Source: Sycon ciliatum
Taxonomy: Eukaryota > Porifera > Calcarea > Leucosolenida > Sycettidae
NCBI RefSeq assembly: GCF_964019385.1
Contig: NC_088655.1
Span: forward strand, 12,138,422-12,202,421
DNA: 64,000 nucleotides
Direction of reading: 5' to 3'
The notes beneath the pieces are model-generated. The model made no database searches. It was not told the DNA's origin and saw nothing but the letters and a program-made list of their open reading frames with translations. Shown piece by piece: positions 1 to 8,478 of the stretch. The position numbers were made by a program, and so were the translations under genes. Within the stretch, counting starts at the first letter, position 1. Every line of letters begins with the position of its first letter.

Positions 1-260
1 TATTCTGTACAAGATTTTTCCTCTCACTTTCACGTCTTGTACTTTTCGAGTTGTTACGGTATCTCTCCTTGAAATTAGTAATTTTCACTCGGATGTTGAT
101 ACTTTGTGTAGTTTTTGTGATTTTACAAAGAGTGAATGAGAACAGATGCACTTCGAAGGTCTCCTTTGTGTCGTAGTGTTGAGTTGAATAGTGATTGGAG
201 TTCGTTGTTTGTTTGTGTGGAATCTGGTTTTGGACGTAGTCGCGGAGGTAAGTTCTCTCC
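1..260. other. No gene seen
   Basis: No convincing reading frame or repeat end was recognised in this stretch before the first foldback. Confidence 0.4.
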
Positions 261-450
261 GTTCACTTTTACTGTACCGACGGTGCACTCTGCATTGGCA
301 TGCTCCCACCCTCTCACGGTTCTGTGTAGTGCATTTTGTCGCTGGGTTCTGATCGAAAGGCTCCAGTGGCAAGATGCATTGCATCGAATCGAGAGGGGGT
401 GGGGGCATGCCAATACAGGGTGCACCGTAGTAGGTACGGTAAAAGTGAAC
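261..450. repeat. Foldback (MITE-like) repeat
   Basis: Two arms of about 58 bp (261-318 and 391-450) are inverted copies of each other. They begin and end with GTTCACTTTTAC and its complement, and share GGCATGC and the GGTGCAC blocks. About 70 bp of unrelated sequence separates them. The structure fits a non-autonomous DNA element. Small overlapping ORFs here are products of the inverted repeat, not genes. Confidence 0.6.
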
Positions 451-505
451 CCAGTTAATAATGAATATCATCCCGCGCGGGATTGTATTGGCTATTATTT
501 CCCGG

Positions 506-1254
506 TCAGCAAGGCTCCTGATTGGCTGAAACAGGCCTATAGTACCGTACCATGGGATAATCTGGTTTATGTACTCTTGCTTCTACGGGTGTGCTTGAAC
601 GCTGAGCCCTGCGCAAACGCCTTGCTTGGACGTCCTGCCAGTCGGGTTGAGGGGTGTGCGTAGATCTACGGTGTGAGACGGAGTCGACAGTGCTTGGTTG
701 CTGTACAGTGTGTGCACTGGGCTGGCTGGCACTGCCAGCATGTGCGTGTGTACCGTACAGGGTGTGTACCGGCGGGCTTGAGCTGGAGGGTCCAGCGGGT
801 GCACGTGCAGGTTGTTGGGATGTTCCTGCTAGTACGTCGCTGTACTGTGCTGTGCTGCCAGAGGTCATGTGGCTCCCGTGTACGCGTGGCATGGCATGCT
901 GTGTGTGTACTGCGGTGTGTACGCTATTGTCTCTTAGGTCAGCAATTTCCCGCCTGAGTTGTTGAATCTCAAGTTTCAAGGACGCAATTTCATCGTCTCT
1001 GCCCCCCTTGTCGCCATCATCTCCTTGTTTAAATCCATTATTGTGGTGGACAATGAGGCTAAGGCAGTCGTTATATCTCCTATACCAGTCATACCTTCCA
1101 GGATGGGGTGGGACCCAATCCCCTCCTTCCGGAGTGCTCCTACCAGGTCTGGCCGCGAGAGAGAATCAGATTTCGAGATGCCGTTCCGGGTGGCCAGATT
1201 ATGGAGGCAGTCAAACGTCAGAAGGGCCAGGTCGACATGCTCATTGGTGGCCAT
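506..1254 (-). pseudogene. Coiled-coil ORF1-like protein, frameshifted
   Basis: A minus-strand reading frame starts at an ATG at 1254 in good Kozak context (A at -3, G at +4) and runs about 90 codons. A second frame continues from about 1040 to a stop at 506. The change of frame falls near a run of six G/C around 987-992, so one frame was probably broken by an indel there. The second part opens with a heptad-like segment (LKLEIQQLRREIADLRD), followed by a Ser/Thr/Pro/His-rich linker and a basic patch (ARRLRRAQR). Short coiled coil plus basic C-terminus recalls ORF1 proteins of LINEs, but no RNA-binding fold is recognised. It could also be a decayed host gene. LINE fragments lie next to it. 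Confidence 0.35.
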
Positions 1255-1421
1255 AGTCCACAGTACAAGTCACAGACTCTATGGGTTACAGTTGCAGACT
1301 CACAAACAAGCTGAGAGGATGTTGAATCGCGAGTACCGGTACATGCAGAGCTTCAAATTTTGCATCCGCTCTACGAGCACCACAAAAATAATCTACTACC
1401 GTACATGTACATGTCCATGTA

Positions 1422-1605
1422 CCGTGAAACCTGGTGTGAGCGACCTCTGGGTTTAGCGACCACCTGCTCTTAACGACCGTTTTTTCCAGGCACGGACAGT
1501 TCTACATGTACACAGAAACTGTGGGACCTGGTTCTGAAGACCACCTGGCTTTAACGACCGCTTTTGCTTGCACCGTGGGGTGGTCGCTTAAACCAGGTTT
1601 TACTG
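1422..1605. mobile_element. TA-target MITE, family A (copy 1)
   Basis: A 184-bp element has terminal inverted repeats CCGTGAAACCTGG and CCAGGTTTTACTG and is flanked by TA on both sides (1420-1421, 1606-1607). Inside, the motif 'GACCACC..TTAACGACCG' recurs. The same family lies at 33083-33270 and 57147-57637. TA duplication and CAGT-type ends place it with Tc1/mariner/pogo-derived MITEs. Confidence 0.7.
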
Positions 1606-1610
1606 TATTG

Positions 1611-1905
1611 AGCTCAAGATGTACTCCGCCTTCGTTCTGCCGCAACACACACAGCTGCCCGTACACGTTCCCAGTCCATAGATTCCCTTGCTCTGCCTAC
1701 AGCACGCAATCGTTATGGCTTATTCGCTTTGAGCTTTCTGGCTTCTGACCGCTGGAATTCTCTTCCAGCTGACATTCGCTCTTGCTCCTCGCTTTCACTA
1801 TTCCGCAAATCTGTACGTGATCACATAGGGTACCCTGTAAAAAGGCCTTAGGCCTGTGGGGATTGCCCTATTCAAAATTTAAATAATAATAATAATAATA
1901 ATAAT
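1611..1905 (+). mobile_element. LINE 3' end (CR1/L2-like), truncated
   Basis: The + strand encodes the extreme C-terminus of the LINE protein, with the conserved SDRWNSLPADIRS-like block and the terminal GYPVKRP followed by a stop (1849-1851). The short 3' UTR GGCCTGTGGGGATTGCCCTA and an (AAT)n tail (about 1882-1905) match the longer LINE at 12468-15416. It is a 5'-truncated retrocopy. Confidence 0.8.
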
Positions 1906-1925
1906 AACTCCTCATGTTCTCTGTG

Positions 1926-1966
1926 CTGCGCTGAGTCCAAAAAGGACGAAACAGTTCTGTCCGCAG
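1926..1966 (+). ncRNA. Degenerate hammerhead ribozyme
   Basis: Stem I is CTGCG (1926-1930) with CGCAG (1962-1966), five pairs. Stem II is GTCC/GGAC with an A5 loop. GAAA follows at 1948-1951. Stem III is ACAG-TT-CTGT, and C1961 is the cleavage base. The core CTGATGA is reduced to CTGA: three bases are missing. The three stems make the identification good, but the core deletion should abolish cleavage. Confidence 0.65.
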
Positions 1967-2049
1967 ATTGAGTGTTTCGCTCCTGGTCTTGTGGTAGTTG
2001 AGCACTCTCGTGTGGGGTAGTGCCTTTCCTGTTTTTTCTTCATGTAGAG

Positions 2050-2420
2050 CTCACTGACTTGTCAGTTTTGAGCACTCTGGCAAGGTGTGTCTGGTTTAAT
2101 AAATCGTTGTTTCTCTTCCAAACCTCCCTCTTATGGAACCGCCTCCCACCAAGACTAACTGCAGAACCATCCATTATTGTTTTCAAGAATGAGCTTCGCA
2201 AACTCACTTGCAAACATAGTGCTTCGCTCTCCGGTATGCCTACGCCATGTACATAACCCCCCCCCCCCCCCCGTGTGCTTCCCAACGCATTCACGCTGCA
2301 CAACTTTTCACTACTTTCACTTTAGCTCATACGTGTACATGTACATCCTTCAAAGCGATGAACCCCTTGATAGGCGACAAGCCTCTGGGTCATCCTAATA
2401 AAGATATTATTATTATTTAA
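2050..2420 (+). mobile_element. LINE 3' end, second family
   Basis: The + frame encodes a fragment typical of LINE protein C-termini (TSLLWNRLPPRLTAEPS, then FKNELRKL). A poly(C) tract of about 15 lies at 2257-2272. The copy ends in a TAATAAAGATATTATTATTATT tail. It is 5' truncated and has no reverse-transcriptase motifs left. Confidence 0.55.
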
Positions 2421-2425
2421 TTTCT

Positions 2426-2464
2426 CTGTGCTGTCCACACTGGACCGAACAGTTCTGTCCGCAG
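2426..2464 (+). ncRNA. Decayed hammerhead copy
   Basis: The sequence parallels the ribozyme at 1926-1966: GTCC-ACACT-GGAC stem II, CGAAC in place of GAAAC, then AGTTCTGTC and CGCAG. The CTGATGA core is lost. Both copies continue into the same ATTGAGTGT sequence, so they belong to one dispersed ribozyme-derived repeat. Confidence 0.5.
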
Positions 2465-2577
2465 ATTGAGTGTGCTCAAGATGTAACACGCAGATGAAGA
2501 TTATGTCATTAATTTTTATGAAGGTTTTATTGAGATGTCACGAACAAATTCTAGAGAAAGTGATGATGGACAGCTAG

Positions 2578-3064
2578 TAGCCCTTTCCCAAAGGTGCTCT
2601 TTTAATTCGCACTTAGTGCTTTTCGCGTCCCTCAAAATGTGCTGAAAAAGTGCTCTTTTTTCAGTGAAAACAGGCAAAAAGTGCTCTTTTTTCAGTGAAG
2701 CATAGCCATGATACATGCTCAGATATGAACCCAAGCTGAGAAATGAATACGCACTCTTCCATGTATGGGTCCACGAAAGGCAAAACAGGAAGTAAAGTTC
2801 AAAAAACCCACTTTTTACAGCATTGTGTACAAAGTACAAGCTTCACCAACTAATTGTTGCCCGCGCCCCCCAAAAAGCGGCGTGCCAAGGCCCATCGAGC
2901 ACTCGGAAACTGTGATCACATGCATGAGCAAACAGATTTTAGCACTTTTTCAGCTAAAAAAAGCTAACAAAGGGCGATATTCACCAAAAAACGCAATAAA
3001 GGGCGAAAGTAACGGGCTTTTCCAAAAAGGGCGAAAAAAGGGCGAGCACCTTTGGGAAAGGGCT
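2578..3064. mobile_element. MITE with AGCCCTTTCCC ends
   Basis: Perfect terminal inverted repeats of 21 bp (AGCCCTTTCCCAAAGG... and its complement) bound a 487-bp element. Inside the left end, GTGCTCTTTTTTCAGTGAA is repeated in tandem; the right end has GGGCGAAA repeats. No target duplication was identified and there is no coding capacity. Confidence 0.65.
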
Positions 3065-3300
3065 AAAGATAGAATCATGCTACGATGACCCGACTTGTAA
3101 ATTTGAGATCCCTTTTCTGCCCGTCTTAACCCTGCCTCCCCCCCCCCCCCCATTGCTACTTCCATTTTCGCATTTTTGTTTCTCTTTCTCTTCATTTCTG
3201 ACTCTTCTTACTGGTTGTCATCGCTTTCATAATATTGGGCAGAACTGCGCGTTTGACATGCGATGTAAAATAAATAAACAACAACAACAACAACTAAGAA
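3065..3300 (+). mobile_element. LINE/SINE 3' tail with (AAC)n
   Basis: A poly(C) run of 13 (3138-3150) and a 3' end reading ATTGGGC...GATGTAAAATAAATAA then (CAA)n at 3280-3296. A related tail (ATTGGGC...GAAGTAAAATAAACAACAACAA) lies at 59165-59218, so this is a dispersed retroelement end. No protein part was recognised. Confidence 0.45.
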
Positions 3301-3403
3301 ATAACTATGATGGAAATGTGATGTGAAGAACAATAATAGGAACGATGAATAATATTTTTAATTCACCATATGAACAGGCAATACTGCCTTCTCACCAGGG
3401 CTA

Positions 3404-4075
3404 TTGGCACACAGCTCTCACAATAATTATGAACATCTATCCTTTAAACCACAAGTTGCAGCCCTCCGGAGGAAAGTTGGCGCCAAGCTAAGTACCATGT
3501 ACAGAACACATCGCCTCCTGACCACCCGAGCTAAACGTACATTCTACTTATCCTTCATACAATCCACTCTTGAGTATGCGCGTAATGCATATGTACACTG
3601 TCCTCACATCACAGAATATGATAACCTGATCAAGATCAGTAAACGTGCATTACGGATAGTGTTTGGTTACCCCTCGTCCTCCCATTCAGCCCCAATTCTC
3701 GCACGCTTCTCTTAAATGCCAATTTCAGTCCGCTTCAGTTTAAAATTGTACTCAGTTGTTTTCCGTTGCGTCCTAGGCCAGACCAGTGCCCTTCTTCGAG
3801 ACCTCTTTGTACTTCGCTCTTCAGCAGCTAACACTTTGCAATGTCGGACCCGCCTTCACTCCTCCAATGGTCTTGTTTTGCCCCGAGTTTATTCACGCTA
3901 CGGTCTGTTTTCTCTCTCTTATTTGGCGGCAGACAGATGGAATAGTGCTCCATCTGATATCCGCACTGCTGCATCGCCATCCTTATTTCGCCATGCATTA
4001 CTTTCATTCTTAGGGTACCCCGTAAGAAGACCTTGAGTCTGTGGGGACTGCCCTATTATGAATAAATAATAATAA
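3404..4075 (+). pseudogene. LINE C-terminal fragment, stop-interrupted
   Basis: Two ORFs (3404-3715 and 3716-4036) are one frame split by an in-frame TAA at 3713-3715. They correspond to the last 200 or so residues of the LINE protein at 12517-15333: the LRRKVGAKL block, AKRTFYLSFIQSTLEYA, and the end SFLGYPVRRP. The 3' UTR TGTGGGGACTGCCCTA and an (AAT)n tail follow. The reverse-transcriptase domain is missing. Confidence 0.8.
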
Positions 4076-4081
4076 TAATAA

Positions 4082-4455
4082 TCCTGGTGGTGACAGTCAA
4101 TTTTTTCTTCAGACTTTTCCCGTTTGTCTCTTTCCCTCAAAACCAGTCAATATTATATGACTTGGGGCTCCCCGCGTGCTAGTTTGTACGTGAAGTGTGT
4201 GGGTTACAGTGAGGGCTGCGTCCCACCCGCCTGTGTGGATTCACAGGAAGTGTGAGTTATGAAGTCTGAAGAAAACGTTGAACGGTCTCTGCTTGGATGA
4301 CGACTACACCATAGCTCAGCGGTTAGAGCATCGCTGGCTACAAGCGAGGGTCCCTGGTTCGAGTCCTGGTGGTGACAGTCAATTTTTTCTTCAGACTTTT
4401 CCCGTTTGTCTCTTTCCCTCAAAACCAGTCAATAATAATAATAATAATAATAATA
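4082..4455 (+). mobile_element. tRNA-derived SINE, duplicated 3' part
   Basis: At 4309-4375 there is a tRNA-like head: A box TAGCTCAGCGGTTAGAGCAT, B box GGTTCGAGTCC, and a 5-bp anticodon stem TCGCT/AGCGA. G replaces U33 and the T stem has a T-T mismatch, so it is not a working tRNA gene. The body TCAATTTTTTCTTCAGAC...AAAACCAGTCAATA and an (AAT)n tail follow. The same 3' body is present alone at 4083-4150, just after the LINE tail. TCTGAAGAAAA at 4268 and TTTTCTTCAGA form an internal inverted repeat. Confidence 0.7.
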
Positions 4456-4532
4456 ATTATGATGAAAATGTAATGTAAATAATCGACGTGGAGACAACAA
4501 TTTTATAATAGCTATAAAGAGAACATATATAT

Positions 4533-4805
4533 ATGGAAGAGGCAAGCACTGAACATGAACAAGGAGAAAGAAAGCTGAAAGGAACGGAATTCAACAGAGA
4601 AAACAACACGATCAACATTCAAAGACCTAGACGTTCAACGGCTAATTATTCAATGAATTATTACAGTACTGGATGTCAAGCACCGGCGAAGACACAGGCT
4701 GGGAACAGAAGATTTAACAACAACAGGAACAACAACAATAACAACAACAACAATGGTAACAAATTACCATCAAGATCAAAGGAGGAGTCAACGAACAGAG
4801 GTTAA
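4533..4805 (+). CDS. PLE N-terminal ORF remnant, Asn-rich end
   Basis: A 90-codon frame starts at ATG 4533, 32 bases inside the inverted terminus. It is polar, with E/K-rich and Q/N-rich stretches and an Asn run encoded by (AAC)n. No fold is recognised. Its position at the head of a PLE derivative suggests that it is the start of the element's protein. It overlaps the next ORF in another frame. Confidence 0.35.
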   Translation: MEEASTEHEQGERKLKGTEFNRENNTINIQRPRRSTANYSMNYYSTGCQAPAKTQAGNRRFNNNRNNNNNNNNNGNKLPSRSKEESTNRG

Positions 4806-5145
4806 GCAACATGAAGCGAGCCTGGGACCGATCGGTGTGGATGAGGAGAATGACACGGGGGACGACACTGAGGACGAGTTGGAAGATGAGACGGAGGACG
4901 AGGTTGCGGTTGGTGGAGACGAGGAATCGGATGGTGATTGTGATCGTAAGAAGTCTGCCGTTTTTCTTCATCTGTTGTCTCACCCTAAGTGTCTGCAGGT
5001 GTATGATGATTTTAGTTTTTCTGTTCTTTGTCGTGCACGGTACGCTAGTCAGTTGAAAGTACTTGAGGCTGTTTGTATTCGTTTGCATAAGCCTGATCTT
5101 TGTAAGCAGAAGAAACATGTAGTTGCGTTAAGATTGTTTTCGTAG
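4753..5145 (+). CDS. PLE C-terminal domain ORF
   Basis: The 130-residue frame starts at ATG 4753. Residues about 25-60 are very acidic (DDTEDELEDETEDEV). The last 45 residues (VLEAVCIRLHKPDLCKQKKH and on) match the C-terminus of the PLE protein at 8462-9250 in pattern: hydrophobic-EA-xxI-R-x4-P-x-LC-x-QK-x2-V-x3-LF. That module is commonly found after the GIY-YIG domain in PLE proteins. A hammerhead follows about 200 bp downstream. Confidence 0.5.
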   Translation: MVTNYHQDQRRSQRTEVKQHEASLGPIGVDEENDTGDDTEDELEDETEDEVAVGGDEESDGDCDRKKSAVFLHLLSHPKCLQVYDDFSFSVLCRARYASQLKVLEAVCIRLHKPDLCKQKKHVVALRLFS

Positions 5146-5340
5146 GTGCACAGCATGATTGTTTGTCTCAATACACAGTTCTAGCGTTGTAATTAGTTCC
5201 TCACCCCTGTTGCACTTAGCTCTCACTTCACTTCTATTGTCTCACCTTCCCTCATTCTATTTTAGCACTTTGTTTTGTTCTCGTAACACATTATTGAATG
5301 TATATTAATCATTGATTCAGCATGGTTACTCTTCAGTCAC

Positions 5341-5386
5341 GGCTTTCCACTGATGATTGTGACAAGAAAATCGATTTTGGTAAACC
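5341..5386 (+). ncRNA. Hammerhead ribozyme, PLE type (copy a)
   Basis: Core CTGATGA at 5350-5356, stem II TTG-TGA-CAA, GAAA at 5366-5369. Stem III is the self-complementary AATCGATT (5369-5376), T5377 is the cleavage base, and stem I is 5341-5349 with 5378-5386 (7 of 9 pairs, with a mismatch bulge that is usual in loop-loop contacts). The palindromic stem III would be weak in a monomer but could form between two RNAs; PLE hammerheads are known to favour dimers. All core bases are present. Confidence 0.75.
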
Positions 5387-5524
5387 TTCATGACTTTGTT
5401 GTAGTGTGGCGATGACAGCAGAATTTGGTCTCTTTATAGCTATTATAAAAATGTAATGTGTATGAAGAAGAAAGGAAAATGTAACTGAACTGAATTCCTT
5501 AGGAAATTTTACACTTGGCTTTTA

Positions 5525-5833
5525 ATACTATCACTTCAGATTAACACTTGACTGAGTCACGACTGCCATTCAGAGCACACAAGAAGTCCATCGAACCTTC
5601 AAACCGGCAAGAAAGCACCACTCCCAGCTCAATCATTGAGAAACTGCATTGAATGCACAGTATTTATGGGAACTCGCCCCTCATAAGTTGAGCTTGAATA
5701 GGCTGAGGCCGATCGTGTCCGAAGAGCACCACTTACATCTACAGTGTAGTGCTCTCCAGGCCAAACCATCACCAGGGACACACATTTACAGAGACGCTCC
5801 GTTTCCAGCGTTACGAACACCTCGTGAGCAACA

Positions 5834-5834
<1 letters not shown>
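5525..5834 (-). mobile_element. Family K repeat with decayed hammerhead
   Basis: This copy shares CACTTGACTGA, GACTGCCAT-CAGAGCACAC, AAGCACCACTCCC, GAAGAGCACCACTTA and GAGACGCTCCGTTTCCAGCG with 62576-62860. On the minus strand at 5630-5690 the hammerhead of that copy is recognisable but broken: CTGATGA has become CTTATGA, stem II is GGGG/CCC, and GAAA is lost. It ends at an (ATT)n tract. No protein is encoded. Confidence 0.6.

Positions 5835-5873
<39 letters not shown>
5835..5873. repeat. (ATT)n microsatellite
   Basis: About 13 ATT units separate the family K copy from the left arm of the Penelope-like element. Confidence 0.9.
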
Positions 5874-5932
5874 TTCGTAATACGTATTCGCATGCAACGT
5901 CGCAAATCCACACAATTCAGTAGACACTTTTT

Positions 5933-5968
5933 CTATCAAACGTTTTCTTTCCCTTCTCTTCAGGATAG
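5933..5968 (-). ncRNA. Hammerhead-like motif, left PLE arm
   Basis: This is the inverted duplicate of the motif at 9404-9439: stem I CTATC/GATAG, core CTGAAGA (position 7 is free in hammerheads), GAAA, and palindromic stem III AACGTT. Stem II is not paired. It reads away from the RT gene. Confidence 0.5.
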
Positions 5969-6121
5969 TACAGGGAATGTTGGAAATTAGAAAAACACAT
6001 AACTATATAGAGAATGAAAGAAAGAAAAAGTCAACACTTCAACATAGGTGTTAAAAATGATTAAAGTGTTAAAAACTCAAAAACAAACAGCTGCAAGTTG
6101 TAGACAAACACGTTGAATACA

Positions 6122-7039
6122 TCAGGGAACACTTGTCACACTTTCACGAGGTGTGACACCAAACAACTGCAACGATAACACATTCTCCTTCTGTACACAT
6201 AGTTCTGGATCTAGTTTACGAATATACAGAGCTTCTAACACAGCAAGATGTAACTTAGACCTTCCACGAGTCAAAATCGAAAAGATATCATCACTATACA
6301 ACTTACGACAACTAGCACTGCCCGACAAATGACGCTTGATGGACGATGTCCGATCACTTAGCTCTGTCACCTTCGACGCCTGCCGTTGTTCTCTTCCGTT
6401 AGGCTTGTTTGGTTGGTTGCTCCGGTCCACACCTCCAACGTCCGTTGATTTCATGTCCGTTTTTGTTGATTTCATGGCCGTTTTCGTGTCACTTCTTGGT
6501 CTTCCTCGTTTCCTCTTGTTGATCGTTGTTGTCACTTCCATTATCGACGTATTCAGATCCCCAGTACTCCGTCTCTTCACCTTGCTTCTGGTAACTCTTC
6601 CGGTGTCTATGAGCTCCAGTGTCACATTGGGTGGTTTTCGAGACGGTCTCCCTCGCTTCCTCACGCTTGTCTGAGATGGGCCAAGCTCCCCGCCCGTCGA
6701 GGCGGAGGCGCGCATGCGTACATCTACACTGGACGCAGACAAAGGCGTTCCAGTATCGGACTGCACAGCACATTTTGGAGGACGGCCACGACGAGGACGA
6801 GTACCACGAGCGTCAACAGGGACAAGACCTAACGGCACATGTTGACGGATGCGTGCGCCCAGGTGTTGAAGGGTTCTACCTACGTACCGATCTTCACATT
6901 CTCGGCACTGAAAAAAATAGATAAGGTTGCTTCTACTAAGGGTAGGTAGAACGTCCTTCTTCACACTGAACGCACGCGTCGTTCCAAATACTAAATACAA
7001 TTTCACGCACGGGTAAGACGAACAGACAATGTTGCGCAC
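6122..7039 (-). CDS. PLE GIY-YIG endonuclease and C-terminal part, frame open
   Basis: A 305-residue open frame in the left inverted arm. Residues 1-40 are the end of the RT region. GIY-YIG features follow at about 41-70: YFFQC, then YVGRT and the ARIRQH arginine. Cysteines in RECED precede YVG. Residues about 75-200 form a linker with three AT-hook-like cores (RRGRPPK, RKRGRPSRK, RKRGRPRSD). The C-terminal module (LEALYIRKLDPELCVQKENV) closes the protein. The GIY-YIG nuclease nicks target DNA in PLE retrotransposition. In this arm the T run has seven Ts and the frame is open; in the right arm it has eight and the frame is broken. Confidence 0.7.
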   Translation of the reverse strand: MRNIVCSSYPCVKLYLVFGTTRAFSVKKDVLPTLSRSNLIYFFQCRECEDRYVGRTLQHLGARIRQHVPLGLVPVDARGTRPRRGRPPKCAVQSDTGTPLSASSVDVRMRASASTGGELGPSQTSVRKRGRPSRKPPNVTLELIDTGRVTRSKVKRRSTGDLNTSIMEVTTTINKRKRGRPRSDTKTAMKSTKTDMKSTDVGGVDRSNQPNKPNGREQRQASKVTELSDRTSSIKRHLSGSASCRKLYSDDIFSILTRGRSKLHLAVLEALYIRKLDPELCVQKENVLSLQLFGVTPRESVTSVP

Positions 7040-7086
7040 CTCCTTCTCGACGCGTTCTCAAGGAACTTAGGAAGAACCCTGAAATC

Positions 7087-8478
7087 GTGATATCTCGCCC
7101 TGACAAGGGCCGGGCAACGGTGATTATGTCGGCAGTGGAGTATAGAGCGAAGATGATGGTCATACTCAATGACACCACTAAGTTCTGTAGACTCGGCCCG
7201 TGCGATGGTTATGATCACACTGCAAACATAGATACGAAATTAAGTAAATACCTACTGTTTCTATCTAGATCTCATCAGATTACTCAATATGAACATGACC
7301 GGCTAGCACCAACGGGATCCACTCGGCCACGGATGTATGGCCTGCCGAAAATTCACAAAAAGAATATACCATTACGACCGATACTAAGCATGTCCGGTTC
7401 TCCGCAATTTAAGATATCCAAGTGGTTGTGCGCAATGCTGCAGACTGTGCTCGCCCTTTACAATAACCATTGCGTCAAGGACACATTCGAGTTCGTAGAT
7501 AAGATCAGGAAATCGAAGTTTGAGTCGTGTGGTTACATGTGCTCGTACGATGTCGTCAGTTTGTTCACCAATGTTCCATTGCGTGAAACCATTGATATTT
7601 GTGCAGCAGCGTTGTACCATAACAAGTCCGTGACTCCACCAGATTTGAATGAGAGCGAATTTGTCAAAATGATGTTAATGGTCACTTCTGGTGTTGAGTT
7701 TTCCTTTGACAATGTCATGTATAAACAGTTGGATGGAGTTGCGATGGGATCTCCACTTGGTCCGGTATTAGCAAACATATTCGTTGGATTTTGCGAGTCA
7801 TCCATTCCCCCATCGCTATGGCCCTCGGTATACTACCGTTTTGTAGATGATGTTTTTTGTCACGACGAGGACCAAGAAACTTGCGAGAACTTTTTAACAA
7901 CCCTAAACGGACTACATCCTGCATTAAAATTCACTGCGGAAGGTGAACGGGACGGTGTGATATCCTTCTTAGATGTCAATATTACCCGCAACAACGACAC
8001 CAAGAGTTTAGACATGACGGTTTACAGAAAACCCACCTTTACTGGCTTGTATATTCCATGGGGAAGCTACACACCAACTAAATCCAAAGTTCACCTTGTC
8101 AAAGCACTAGTCTATCGTGCCCATCGAATCTGCTCTCCTCACCTTCTTCAAGAAGAACTGAGGCGGCTCACATCAATTTTGACAAACAATGGATACCCCT
8201 CGTCACTACTAACAAAACTTATTAATAACAAACCAATCACGCAGGATCTGAAACCATTTGGACCGGACAGGTGCCCCGTGGTACTACGCTTACCCTGGGT
8301 GGGTGCTGGTTCTGCGCGCGTCGAGAAGGAGGTGCGCAACATTGTCTGTTCGTCTTACCCGTGCGTGAAATTGTATTTAGTATTTGGAACGACGCGTGCG
8401 TTCAGTGTGAAGAAGGACGTTCTACCTACCCTTAGTAGAAGCAACCTTATCTATTTTTTTTCAGTGCCGAGAATGTGA
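7087..8478 (+). CDS. PLE reverse transcriptase, 5' truncated
   Basis: A frame of over 460 codons, with coding sense continuing upstream to the junction at 7055 without an ATG. It shows PLE-type RT motifs in order: SRPDKGRATVI, MYGLPKIHKK, SYDVVSLFTNVP (first catalytic Asp), DGVAMGSPLGPVLANIF, YRFVDDVF (catalytic DD), ISFLDV and VYRKPTFTG. YGLPKIHK and the late FLDV/YRKP block separate PLE from LINE and LTR enzymes. PLE RTs are related to telomerase RT. The frame ends at a TGA soon after a run of eight Ts (8454-8461), which shifts it out of the GIY-YIG frame. The N-terminus is missing, so this copy is not autonomous. Confidence 0.85.
   Translation: MISRPDKGRATVIMSAVEYRAKMMVILNDTTKFCRLGPCDGYDHTANIDTKLSKYLLFLSRSHQITQYEHDRLAPTGSTRPRMYGLPKIHKKNIPLRPILSMSGSPQFKISKWLCAMLQTVLALYNNHCVKDTFEFVDKIRKSKFESCGYMCSYDVVSLFTNVPLRETIDICAAALYHNKSVTPPDLNESEFVKMMLMVTSGVEFSFDNVMYKQLDGVAMGSPLGPVLANIFVGFCESSIPPSLWPSVYYRFVDDVFCHDEDQETCENFLTTLNGLHPALKFTAEGERDGVISFLDVNITRNNDTKSLDMTVYRKPTFTGLYIPWGSYTPTKSKVHLVKALVYRAHRICSPHLLQEELRRLTSILTNNGYPSSLLTKLINNKPITQDLKPFGPDRCPVVLRLPWVGAGSARVEKEVRNIVCSSYPCVKLYLVFGTTRAFSVKKDVLPTLSRSNLIYFFSVPRM

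Larger units (their letters stand above)
4482..5455 (+). mobile_element. Internally deleted Penelope-like element
   Basis: TTTTATAATAGCTATAAAGA (4501) and its exact complement TCTTTATAGCTATTATAAAA (ending at 5452) are inverted termini. Between them lie an N-terminal ORF, a C-terminal PLE-type ORF and a hammerhead ribozyme. The RT and GIY-YIG regions are absent, and the join falls in an (AAC)n tract near 4720-4752. The block just outside the left end (CGACGTGGAGACAACAA) recurs inverted at 54375-54395. This looks like a short derivative mobilised by a full PLE. Confidence 0.65.

Noticed and set aside
136-663. 175-codon plus ORF near the window start
   Set aside because: It runs through a foldback repeat and opposite a better minus-strand frame; no motif.
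4309-4375. Functional tRNA gene
   Set aside because: A and B boxes are good, but G stands at position 33, the apparent anticodon would read amber, and the acceptor and T stems have mismatches. The duplicated body and (AAT)n tail show a SINE.
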